Below, piece by piece: positions 1-6,484 of a stretch of DNA of 6,597 nt; position 1 is the stretch's first letter, and every line of letters starts with the position of its first letter. Made by a program: the position numbers and the translations under genes. The stretch is from Planctomycetaceae bacterium (GTDB lineage Bacteria; Planctomycetota; Planctomycetia; Pirellulales; UBA1268), in assembly GCA_018694455.1 (NCBI GenBank), contig JABHNP010000373.1:1-6597 (forward strand), written 5' to 3'. Under the pieces are notes generated by a model. It did not search any database, was not told the DNA's origin, and saw only the letters and a list, made by a program, of their open reading frames with translations.

Positions 1-159
1 AACGTTCCACACATCCTCGTCTTGTGAATCGAGACAAAGGCGAATAATTGAGTGGCCCTCAATGTCTACGTAAAACAGGGAGTTACTCCAGAAGCGTGGG
101 CTCTCACCCCATTTGGAAACATGTTTCCCAACAGGTTCTATAGAAAGATGATCACTCAT
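1..159 (-). CDS. SMP-30/gluconolactonase/regucalcin-family protein, N-terminal part (runs off left edge)
   Basis: This partial gene has an ATG at 159-157 and 53 codons open to the window edge. The translation shows the usual start of the SMP-30 six-bladed beta-propeller. GESPRFW (residues 18-24) is followed by the first strand LFYVDIEGHSIIRL (residues 28-41), closely matching the family pattern GEgPvW...yWVDIeg..i.R. E19 sits where the family has its first metal-ligand glutamate. Known members are metal-dependent lactonases acting on sugar lactones, mostly in the cytoplasm. No signal peptide follows this ATG, which agrees with a cytoplasmic enzyme. A GGAGG lies at 183-179 but is 19 bases from the ATG, longer than ideal. 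The frame stays open upstream to a GTG at 243, but that extension is Cys-rich and unlike the family. The gene is co-directional with the methyltransferase, 94 bases away. The substrate cannot be told from this fragment; a fuconolactone is an attractive guess given the fucosidase nearby. Confidence 0.85.
   Translation of the reverse strand, partial: MSDHLSIEPVGKHVSKWGESPRFWSNSLFYVDIEGHSIIRLCLDSQDEDVWNV
112..131. repeat. 14-bp perfect palindrome inside the SMP-30 gene
   Basis: GGAAACATGTTTCC at 115-128 is its own reverse complement. With one mismatched pair, the symmetry extends to 112-131 (TTt...cAA). It falls in codons 10-17 of the SMP-30 reading frame, about 30-50 bases inside the gene. It could be an operator for a dimeric regulator, but it is coding sequence and may be chance. 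Confidence 0.4.
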
Positions 160-253
160 AGATTTCGATGAAGAACATCCTCCATAACTGCAGACACATG
201 CTCTACAGAATAGCCACCGTAGAAAAGCAAAAGCAGCTATCACTACAGAAAAT
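160..253. other. Short gap between two minus-strand genes
   Basis: These 94 bases separate the methyltransferase stop codon (TAG at 256-254) from the SMP-30 start (ATG at 159). A GGAGG at 183-179 is the only ribosome-binding-like sequence. I see no clear terminator hairpin, so both genes could share a transcript. Confidence 0.4.
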
Positions 254-1081
254 CTACTTCACAGCGACGATATAGCACAACCAACTTGGATAGCTTTCGG
301 CCTGTTCGGCTCTAATCCACGCACCAGTTTCTTCACCGTCTTCATCTTCTTCTTCCCAATAGACGTATGACTTTGTGAAACCGGCTTCTTCGAGAAGTTC
401 TCGAACTTCTGCGATCGTCCAGAAACGCCAGTTGTATTGAAAGGCGTCTTGCAGTTTGCTGCCGTCAGCAAATTTAAATGAAATTGAAAAATCTGCTTCG
501 TGGGTCACAGGGTTGAACTGAACCTGTTTCCAGTGATAACTAAATCCTTTTTTTCCTTTTTTAATAACTTTCTTTTCAACCATATTTTCTGCGTAACAGT
601 CACCGCCACCCATCATATCCATCACCATGATGCTCTGCCGACTCATATTCGATCTGGCAACACGGAAATATTCCAATAATTCTTTTCGTGTTTTGAAGAG
701 CCAGAAAGAAAAGTTCTGTGCTGCCAAAACATCAACTGTCGGTCGTGTTTTCTCACGGACATCTTTTTCGAGTATGCGAACACGTGAAGCCTGCGAGGGC
801 TGAAGCTTCGAAAGAATATGTTTTTCACCCCACGCCAAGGGCTCTGGATCGAGGTCAACACCAAGGGATGTGCGTTGTCTGCCAAGCTTTACCCATTCAC
901 AACACACTGAAAATGTGCCACAGAAATCTTCACGCAAGGTTGTTGGTTTTGCATGGAACTCATCCTTGAATGCCTTATCGAAGAATTCAACTTCGTGTTC
1001 TGGGGACTGGACTGACTTAAGATAACATTTGTATTTATCAGCCTTCTCGGCCAAAGATCTTCGTTTTTTTTGAGCACACAT
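254..1081 (-). CDS. Class I SAM-dependent methyltransferase
   Basis: This 275-residue protein has an ATG at 1081 and a weak AAGG at 1098-1095. It has no signal peptide or membrane segment, so it is cytoplasmic. The Rossmann-type motifs are in order. The SAM-binding loop is LREDFCGTFSVCCEW (residues 49-63), a variant in which FCGTFS replaces the glycine-rich GxGxG. It is followed by the acidic end of strand 2, GVDLDPE (74-80; D76 and D78), then LEKDVRE (104-110) with D107, and the motif-IV region AAQNFSFWLFKTRKEL (120-135). The C-terminal half contains FADGSKL (204-210), NWRFWTIAEVRELLEEAGF (217-235) and an acidic run at 243-251. I recognise the family: uncharacterised bacterial methyltransferases with LREDFCGT and NxSxWxFKTR, widespread in planctomycetes and other phyla. 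The methyl acceptor is unknown, and small molecule versus macromolecule cannot be decided from sequence. A Lys-rich stretch (169-178) gives poly-T runs on the plus strand. The gene is intact and divergent from the hydrolase operon. Confidence 0.9.
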   Translation of the reverse strand: MCAQKKRRSLAEKADKYKCYLKSVQSPEHEVEFFDKAFKDEFHAKPTTLREDFCGTFSVCCEWVKLGRQRTSLGVDLDPEPLAWGEKHILSKLQPSQASRVRILEKDVREKTRPTVDVLAAQNFSFWLFKTRKELLEYFRVARSNMSRQSIMVMDMMGGGDCYAENMVEKKVIKKGKKGFSYHWKQVQFNPVTHEADFSISFKFADGSKLQDAFQYNWRFWTIAEVRELLEEAGFTKSYVYWEEEDEDGEETGAWIRAEQAESYPSWLCYIVAVK

Positions 1082-1247
1082 GGAAAAATATTTACCTTAT
1101 TCCAAAAATAGCATCTACTGATTGTCACGGAACAACAAATACCGTAAGCAGCATGTCCTAAGATCGTACTTCCAATTTATAAGGAGTCAAAAAGGAAGTC
1201 GTCTCACATCAAATACTCTTCGTACCAACCGATTGATTCAGCCTGAC
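1082..1247. promoter_or_regulatory. Divergent intergenic region, probable promoters for both flanking transcripts
   Basis: The methyltransferase reads left and the hydrolase-sulfatase-fucosidase run reads right, so the promoters of both should lie in these 166 bases. I could not find a convincing sigma-70 -35/-10 pair. TTGTCA at 1122-1127 has only TAAGCA 17 bases on, and TAAGAT at 1159-1164 has no good -35. AAGGAG at 1181-1186 and AAAGGAAG at 1191-1198 look like ribosome-binding sites but have no ATG at a useful distance. The call rests on gene orientation, not on a recognised motif. Confidence 0.45.
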
Positions 1248-2117
1248 ATGATCCTGCGAACCACTCTTGCTTTCGCTACAGCAGCTTTGAGCCTTGGGCA
1301 TGCTGAAGCAGCTGATCTCGTGACCCCACCAATGACTCACGAGGCACCGGCAGCAGGAAAGCGAGTCTGGCAGCAAGCTCCCGAATATCGTGACACTGAC
1401 GTCTATCACTCACTCTATCTCCCACAAAACTGGCTACCCGGAAAAAAGTATCCGGTGCTTGTTGAATACACCGGCAATAAATTTTCTCCAGGCAAAGGAA
1501 GCGGTGAGGTCAAGGATGCCAACCTTGGCTATGGGATCAGCGGTGGCAACGAGTTTATCTGGATTGTCATGCCCTTTATAGCCAAGCATAAAAACCACAA
1601 TGCTGTTACATGGTGGGGCGACCGGGAGGCAACTATTCAATACTGCAAACAAAATGTTGGTCGCATCTGTGAAGATTTTGGCGGTGATATCGACAACCTG
1701 CTGATCTGCGGATTCTCGCGTGGTGCGATTGCAACAAGTTATATCGGCTTGGCTGATGATGAGATTGCCGGCCTTTGGAAGGCGGTTGTAACTCATGATC
1801 ATTTTGATGGTGTAAAGCAATGGCCGTATCCAAAGAGTGACCGCGAATCAGCCATTCGTCGTCTATCACGACTACAAGGACGACCAGTTCTTGTCTGTGG
1901 ACAGCAAGCAACAACAGTTCGTGACGACTTCCTTGGTGAGCACCTTGACCTTGCCACATTCACATTCCTTGATATTCCAATCCATAGCATGTTCAATATT
2001 CCAGAAGGGCCCTATCTGCATTCACACACCGATTTGTGGATGCACCGCCCAAGTATCTATCGAGATGAAGTACGAAATTGGGTTCAAAAAATTCTTGAAG
2101 ACATTTCGAAGGAGTAG
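1248..2117 (+). CDS. Secreted alpha/beta hydrolase (putative esterase) of the GFSRGA type
   Basis: This 289-residue protein starts at ATG 1248. That start puts a signal peptide at the very N-terminus, with Arg4, a hydrophobic core at 6-16 and likely cleavage after GHAEA (residue 21). The mature part opens with KRVWQQAPEYRDTDVYHSLYL (39-58), then KKYPVLVEYTGN (66-77). A conserved-looking YGISGG (95-100), WWGD (122-125) and GGDIDNLLICGFSRGA (145-160) follow. GFSRG is the nucleophile elbow with Ser157. The likely catalytic His is H260, in HSHTDLW (258-264), just before the C-terminal helix. The acid may be one of the Asp residues between them. I associate this architecture with uncharacterised hydrolases beside sulfatases in PVC bacteria. 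Removal of an acyl ester from a polysaccharide is my inference. The stop codon is 12 bases before the sulfatase start, indicating co-transcription. The frame is open upstream to a TTG at 1122, but that would bury the signal peptide. No good ribosome-binding site precedes ATG 1248. Confidence 0.87.
   Translation: MILRTTLAFATAALSLGHAEAADLVTPPMTHEAPAAGKRVWQQAPEYRDTDVYHSLYLPQNWLPGKKYPVLVEYTGNKFSPGKGSGEVKDANLGYGISGGNEFIWIVMPFIAKHKNHNAVTWWGDREATIQYCKQNVGRICEDFGGDIDNLLICGFSRGAIATSYIGLADDEIAGLWKAVVTHDHFDGVKQWPYPKSDRESAIRRLSRLQGRPVLVCGQQATTVRDDFLGEHLDLATFTFLDIPIHSMFNIPEGPYLHSHTDLWMHRPSIYRDEVRNWVQKILEDISKE
2108..2114 (+). promoter_or_regulatory. Probable ribosome-binding site of the sulfatase gene
   Basis: GAAGGAG lies in the last codons of the hydrolase gene, 15 bases ahead of ATG 2130. 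The spacing is long, but no closer in-frame start exists. Its position inside the preceding gene suggests that translation of the two genes may be linked. Confidence 0.5.
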
Positions 2118-2129
2118 CACACTTTTTCT

Positions 2130-3605
2130 ATGGGAATCTACAAAACTTTTTACACAAAACTAGTTGCACTATTCGCATGTGTGTTTTGTGGTTTGGAAGT
2201 CTGTCTCGCGGCAACAACGAAGCCCAATATTATCGTCATTATGGCTGATGACATGGGCTACGCTGATGCTGGCTTCACTGGTTCACAAGATATTAAGACA
2301 CCAAACCTTGATGAAATCGCAGCTTCGGGAATGGTGTTCAAACAAGGTTATGTGACCCATCCTTATTGCGGTCCAAGTCGGGCCGGCTTACTTTCGGGCC
2401 GCTATCAGCACCGCTTTGGATTTGAGACAAATCCAGCCTACGATCCAGGAAATTCTGTTATCGGAATTGATCCAGATGAAAAACTATTTCCAGAAAGGCT
2501 AAAGGAAGCTGGTTATGTCACAGGATGCATTGGGAAGTGGCACCTCGGAGCAGCCGAGGAGTTCAATCCAATCAATCGTGGGTTCAATTATTTTTATGGC
2601 TTTCTTGGCGGTGGACATGATTATTTTCGCATCGATCTGACAAAGGCCGTGAAAGAGGGCTACCTTCAGGGCCTCATCCGTAACAACCAACCTGCTGACT
2701 TCAAAGGGTATCTCACGACTGCACTCAGTGGTGATGCTGCTGAGTTTGTTGAAACGAATAAAGATAATCCTTTTTTTCTTTACCTCGCATACAACGCACC
2801 ACACGCACCACAACAGGCCCCTGATGAAGATGTCGCGAGGTACGCACACATTCCAGACAAGAAACGTCGTATTTATGCAGCAATGGTTGATGTAATGGAC
2901 CGTGGCATTGGTGACGTTGTTGCCGCTCTTGAAAAACACGGTATTCGGGAGAACACATTATTGTTTTTTTTAAGTGACAATGGTGGCCCGCAGTCATCTC
3001 CCGGCAAACCTACAAATTGGAATGGTTCCTCTAATACACCGTTTCGAGGTGGCAAAGGTAATATGTACGATGGAGGTGTTCATGTCCCCTTTATTTTGTC
3101 CTGGCCTGCACGGATTGCTAGAGGCCAAACATTCGAGGCGCCGGTTCATGCCCTTGACATAGCTGCCACAGCTGTTGGTGTTGCAGGTGCAGACACTTCT
3201 GCCGAGCCCATCATGGAAGGTGTTGATCTCACACCCTATCTCACTGGTCAAAAGAAGGGAGCACCGCATGACGCACTCTTCTGGCGCGGTTCAGACGGCC
3301 GCTTTTGGTCAGTTCTTGACTCAAACGGAACAAAACATGTTCAAGATAAGGATAGCTCATCTCCACAACTATTTCATTTACCGAATGACATCAGTGAAGC
3401 ACACGATGTTCTTGATGATTTTCCAGATGAGGCAAGAGAACTGTATAAAAAATGGTCGTTGTGGAATAAGTCAAACGTCCCATGCCGTTTGCTAACCTAT
3501 ACGTATTACCATGAAATAAGAGATGACTTCTTTCGTGATGCCGTACCAAAAGCCGCAAAACAGTCCGGATTCCCATCAGCAACCAAATCAATTGATAAGA
3601 AATAA
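2130..3605 (+). CDS. Secreted S1-family sulfatase (formylglycine type)
   Basis: This 491-residue protein starts at ATG 2130. A signal peptide is present (Lys5/Lys10, hydrophobic 11-26, likely cut after A27). It hydrolyses sulfate esters, presumably on a polysaccharide, in the periplasm or outside the cell. The catalytic machinery looks complete. NIIVIMADDMGY (33-44) supplies metal ligands D40 and D41. CGPSRAGLLSGR (80-91) is the sulfatase signature, with Cys80 to be converted to formylglycine and R84. GKWHLG (134-139+1) holds K135 and H137. NAPHAP (222-227) holds H225. LSDNGG (281-286) holds ligands D283 and N284. FRGGKG (305-310) holds K309. The C-terminal subdomain runs from about 380, with ALFWR (382-386). 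Length is typical of S1 enzymes. The Cys-type signature needs an anaerobic sulfatase-maturating enzyme or FGE; neither is in this window. Position and order (hydrolase, sulfatase, fucosidase) suggest a sulfated fucose-containing glycan, but the S1 subfamily and bond specificity are not determined here. Confidence 0.97.
   Translation: MGIYKTFYTKLVALFACVFCGLEVCLAATTKPNIIVIMADDMGYADAGFTGSQDIKTPNLDEIAASGMVFKQGYVTHPYCGPSRAGLLSGRYQHRFGFETNPAYDPGNSVIGIDPDEKLFPERLKEAGYVTGCIGKWHLGAAEEFNPINRGFNYFYGFLGGGHDYFRIDLTKAVKEGYLQGLIRNNQPADFKGYLTTALSGDAAEFVETNKDNPFFLYLAYNAPHAPQQAPDEDVARYAHIPDKKRRIYAAMVDVMDRGIGDVVAALEKHGIRENTLLFFLSDNGGPQSSPGKPTNWNGSSNTPFRGGKGNMYDGGVHVPFILSWPARIARGQTFEAPVHALDIAATAVGVAGADTSAEPIMEGVDLTPYLTGQKKGAPHDALFWRGSDGRFWSVLDSNGTKHVQDKDSSSPQLFHLPNDISEAHDVLDDFPDEARELYKKWSLWNKSNVPCRLLTYTYYHEIRDDFFRDAVPKAAKQSGFPSATKSIDKK
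3587..3596. repeat. 10-bp palindrome at the end of the sulfatase gene
   Basis: ATCAATTGAT at 3587-3596 is a perfect palindrome in the codons of the last residues of the sulfatase. It is short and AT-rich, with no visible terminator T-run after it. It is probably chance. Confidence 0.25.
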
Positions 3606-3672
3606 ATAGAAACGAACATGCTGTGCCTGAGATAGAGAAAATTCGGTTCAGTCAGAGCACCTCTTCAACCAC

Positions 3673-3678
3673 AAAAGG
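3673..3678 (+). promoter_or_regulatory. Ribosome-binding site that supports the fucosidase start
   Basis: AAAAGG ends 7 bases before ATG 3686, a normal spacing. This supports the ATG over the in-frame GTG at 3623. Confidence 0.55.
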
Positions 3679-3685
3679 TTTTCCT

Positions 3686-5131
3686 ATGATCAAACGTTGC
3701 ATCGTACTGACTCTCCTTTTCATTGTGCTCACATTGTCTATTCGTGGACACGCTTCTGACAAACCCTCTTCTGCGACCGAGTCGCCTCAACAAAGAGATG
3801 GCCGCATGCAGTGGTGGCGGAACGCACGCTTTGGAATGTTTGTGCACTGGGGTCTTTATTCTGGATTGGCTGGCACCTGGGAAGGCAAGCCTGTTGCAAC
3901 GCAGGGCGGGATGGAGTGGATACAGCAACGCGTCAAAGCCGACACAGCAACCTATGCAAAAAATGCAATTCCGCTATTTAAGCCAAAAGAAGGCTTTGCA
4001 ACTCAGTGGGCTCAGATGGCAAAGAATGCTGGCTGTCGATACCTTGTCTTTACTACAAAACACCACGACGGCTTTGCATTGCACGATTCAAAGGTAAGTG
4101 AATTTGATGCCGGCTCCGTACTCAATCGTGACCTTGTGAAGGAGATCATTGATGCCTGCCACAAAGAAGGGCTACGAGTCGGATTCTATCACTCCGTTAT
4201 CGACTGGCATCATGATCAATATGCATATCTCCTGTCAAAGGAGTTGCCCTATCCACTCAAAGGGCAACCCTATCCAAATGACCATCGAGATCATGAAAAA
4301 TATATTCAGTTCCTGCATGCACAGGCGAATGAACTGATGTCCAATTATGGACAAGTCGACGTTGTGTGGTGGGACTACAGTTCAACAGATTTCCAGGGAG
4401 AAAGAGCCTGGAAATCTTTTGAACTCATGGATCGCGTCAAAGAGAAACAACCCCATATCATCATGAACAACCGACTTTTTCGAATTCCTGAAGCGGGTTT
4501 TAGTGGCATGGGAACTCATGCTGTCACAGATCAACTGGACCCAAAGTATGGTGATTTCATCACACCTGAGCAGCACATTCCAGCTACTGGCCTCCCCGAT
4601 CTTGACTGGGAAACGTGCATGACCATGAATACAACATGGGGGTTTAGTGAGCATGACCATGCCTGGAAATCTGATGAGAAACTCATTCGAAATCTTATCG
4701 ATATCGCGAGTAAGGGTGGCAATTACCTGCTTAATATCGGACCCAAGGGAGATGGTAGTGTCCCCGAAGAAAGCATTAAGTCTCTGCAAGTCATCGGCGA
4801 CTGGATGAAAATCAATGGTGCATCCATTTATGGTACAAAAGCCAGCCCATTCGAAAAACTCAGCTGGGGTCGCTGCTCACAAAAATCACTGCCTGGAGGA
4901 AAAACACGCTTATATTTACACGTCTTTGATTGGCCTTCTGATGGCAAACTTATTGTGCCAATCATGACGCAGAAGGTACCGACTGCTCGGAGACTTGCTG
5001 ATGGTGACACTCTTCGTGTGGTGTCCAATAAAGAACGGGTCACAATTTTTGTTGGTGATGCTATACCTGATAAAATTGCCACTGTGATTGAACTTGATGT
5101 TGAAGGGCTACCAGAAGTATCTCACCAATAA
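3686..5131 (+). CDS. Secreted GH29 alpha-L-fucosidase
   Basis: This 481-residue protein is a retaining exo-glycosidase expected to release terminal L-fucose outside the cytoplasm. ATG 3686 is chosen because it follows AAAAGG and starts a clean signal peptide (MIKRC, hydrophobic 6-18, likely cut after GHA at 23). The GH29 barrel motifs are in order: WWRNARFGMFVHWGLYSG (43-60), with H54; YLVFTTKHHDGFALHDS (119-135), with H126 and H127; and GLRVGFYHSVIDWHH (162-176). VDVVWWDYSS (224-233) follows, with D230 as the expected nucleophile. Then come NNRLFR (261-266), TPEQHIP (293-299), where E295 is a candidate acid/base, and DWETCMTMNTTWGF (307-320). NYLLNIGPKGDG (346-357) closes the barrel, and a C-terminal beta-sandwich follows from about 385. 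Length fits secreted GH29 enzymes. The gene lies 80 bases after the sulfatase on the same strand, so it is probably in the same operon, though a separate promoter in the gap is possible. Linkage specificity is not readable here. Confidence 0.96.
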   Translation: MIKRCIVLTLLFIVLTLSIRGHASDKPSSATESPQQRDGRMQWWRNARFGMFVHWGLYSGLAGTWEGKPVATQGGMEWIQQRVKADTATYAKNAIPLFKPKEGFATQWAQMAKNAGCRYLVFTTKHHDGFALHDSKVSEFDAGSVLNRDLVKEIIDACHKEGLRVGFYHSVIDWHHDQYAYLLSKELPYPLKGQPYPNDHRDHEKYIQFLHAQANELMSNYGQVDVVWWDYSSTDFQGERAWKSFELMDRVKEKQPHIIMNNRLFRIPEAGFSGMGTHAVTDQLDPKYGDFITPEQHIPATGLPDLDWETCMTMNTTWGFSEHDHAWKSDEKLIRNLIDIASKGGNYLLNIGPKGDGSVPEESIKSLQVIGDWMKINGASIYGTKASPFEKLSWGRCSQKSLPGGKTRLYLHVFDWPSDGKLIVPIMTQKVPTARRLADGDTLRVVSNKERVTIFVGDAIPDKIATVIELDVEGLPEVSHQ

Positions 5132-5183
5132 GTTTAGGTTCTTGGGTAACTCATAACTGTTTTCCATCGCCAATGATTTCTTG

Positions 5184-5205
5184 AAGTCCTGCAACACAAG
5201 GACTT
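5184..5205. terminator. Small inverted repeat between convergent genes, possible terminator
   Basis: AAGTCCT (5184-5190) pairs perfectly with AGGACTT (5199-5205) around an 8-base loop. It lies in the 100-base gap between the converging fucosidase and lyase genes, where a bidirectional terminator would be expected. The stem is only 7 bp and lacks a proper T-run on either side, so it would be a weak intrinsic terminator at best. Nothing else in the gap stands out. Confidence 0.35.
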
Positions 5206-5231
5206 AATTGGTTTGGAGAATATGTCCCCTC

Positions 5232-6419
5232 TTAATTACCCAAAACCCATAGTAGTGGATGACGAAGCGGAAGATTTCTTTTGACTTCAAATATCTCTGG
5301 GTCTGCTTCAAGTTTCTTCCAGACATTGAGATAATGATCGTCCTGATACTGCAGCCCAGCAAAGAGCAGACAGGGATGCCGTACTGGCCACTCATTCCAA
5401 TACATGACGTCATGTGGAAATGGCCATGAAGATTTGTTCTCGATGTACGGCACAATAAATTCCATGCCGCGGTGCATGCCACGTCCGTCGGATAACTGAA
5501 ACATCCACAGATTATTTTCTTTCGTAGATGCGACCTGAGCCACACCGGCCATGGCGTCGATAACAAAGAGCGAATATCCATAGGGCTTTGTGCGCGCAAG
5601 TTCTGCTGGAAAGCCTCCTGACTCATCCATCATTTCCTGCACATAAACGGATTTAAACTGTTCTCGAATCCATTGCAGAATTTTTTCATCGCCTACGAGA
5701 TCTGCAAAAGAAGCTGCCTGAAGCGACCAGCACACACCGTGATTGTTTGGGTGATTTTTTTCACGGATGCCGTATTCATGGGTATTTATCCATGTCAGAT
5801 ACGTCCGAAACCACTGCTTTACCTGAGCCTGGCATTCCACTGAAAATGATGATGATGAACACAGAAGCTTGGCACCTCGAGCAACCTCCGTGAGATGAAG
5901 CGTATCGATAACACCAATGCTTCGCCCTTCATAACGACCCTGTATAGCCTGCCCATAGAGGAGATTCGGATTCATCTTTGTACTGTTCTTAACAAACCAT
6001 GCCTCAAGGTGCCTGACGGCGTGTGCAGCATACCGCTCATCTTTTGTAATCAAATACGCCGAAGTCAGGCAGCCCACAATATCGCTCAGCCGAATCATTA
6101 CCAATCGATGATCTAAAAAAAGATCGGTGTATGTTTCACCATCCCGCCGAATGAAGGGGCCCGCTGGGTTCTCTGGGTCAGGCCACCAATAATCACCTTC
6201 CGAGTAATAATCATGGAGTCCACCAGCACTTCTTTCACATCGCGCTGATGTGACTGTCCTCGGCTCTTCGTCAAGATAGTTATCTGCTTTTTGAAGAACA
6301 CGAGGCTTTTCTATAGCCATGAGATTAAATCCGCCGGAGTGTTCGGCGTGTGTGTTCTCAACACTCAAGACAAATGCGAATGCCAAGGATGCACAAAAAA
6401 CAAATCGACTCAAAAACAT
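5232..6419 (-). CDS. Secreted alginate-lyase-family (PF05426-type) polysaccharide lyase
   Basis: This 395-residue protein starts at ATG 6419, chosen because it begins a signal peptide (MFLSR, hydrophobic 6-20, likely cut after NTHA at 25). Motifs typical of the alginate-lyase superfamily (alpha/alpha toroid) are visible. HDYYSEGDYWWPDPENP (69-85) and IRRDG (90-94) form the N-terminal signature. Further on are NLLYGQAIQGRYEGRSIGVIDT (152-173) and KNHPNNHGVCWSLQAASFADL (221-241), which carries the N226-H227 pair. ELARTKPYGYSLF (273-285) has R276 and Y282. By analogy with A1-III-type lyases, N226, H227, R276 and Y282 are the likely catalytic set. Such enzymes cleave uronate polymers by beta-elimination. 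The substrate could be alginate, but with a sulfatase and a fucosidase next door a glucuronate-containing sulfated glycan is equally plausible. The gene is convergent with the fucosidase and co-directional with the partial gene upstream, 65 bases away. An in-frame GTG at 6482 would add 21 residues ahead of the signal peptide and is less likely. Confidence 0.92.
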   Translation of the reverse strand: MFLSRFVFCASLAFAFVLSVENTHAEHSGGFNLMAIEKPRVLQKADNYLDEEPRTVTSARCERSAGGLHDYYSEGDYWWPDPENPAGPFIRRDGETYTDLFLDHRLVMIRLSDIVGCLTSAYLITKDERYAAHAVRHLEAWFVKNSTKMNPNLLYGQAIQGRYEGRSIGVIDTLHLTEVARGAKLLCSSSSFSVECQAQVKQWFRTYLTWINTHEYGIREKNHPNNHGVCWSLQAASFADLVGDEKILQWIREQFKSVYVQEMMDESGGFPAELARTKPYGYSLFVIDAMAGVAQVASTKENNLWMFQLSDGRGMHRGMEFIVPYIENKSSWPFPHDVMYWNEWPVRHPCLLFAGLQYQDDHYLNVWKKLEADPEIFEVKRNLPLRHPLLWVLGN

Positions 6420-6484
6420 TTCAATGCTTTCTTTGAACTGTTCGGTCACACGTTGCCATGCCCCAGATACAATTTTTTCCACAA

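Noticed and set aside
160..243. GTG-initiated 28-residue extension of the SMP-30 protein
   Set aside because: The stretch is Cys- and aromatic-rich, lacks the N-terminal charge of a signal peptide, and SMP-30 proteins normally start close to the GESP motif.
541..572. T-rich run that could pass for a terminator on the plus strand
   Set aside because: It is the complement of the Lys-rich codons (residues 169-178) of the methyltransferase and has no preceding stem.
1122..1247. TTG-initiated 42-residue N-terminal extension of the hydrolase
   Set aside because: It would place a basic stretch before an obvious signal peptide that starts cleanly at ATG 1248, and it does not resemble the family.
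1434..1959. Long minus-strand reading frames opposite the hydrolase gene
   Set aside because: They have no recognisable domain and lie antisense to a gene with clear catalytic motifs; they are shadows of its codon pattern. The same applies to the minus-strand frames opposite the sulfatase and the fucosidase.
3623..3685. GTG-initiated 21-residue extension of the fucosidase
   Set aside because: ATG 3686 has a well-spaced AAAAGG and begins the signal peptide; the extension is polar and unlike a secretion signal.
5142..5243. 8-bp inverted repeat TTGGGTAA / TTACCCAA at the two sides of the convergent gap
   Set aside because: The copies are far apart, do not extend, and one encodes the last residues of the lyase; this length is expected by chance.
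6420..6482. GTG-initiated 21-residue extension of the alginate-lyase-family protein
   Set aside because: The signal peptide begins at ATG 6419, and the added residues are charged and unlike a signal sequence start.
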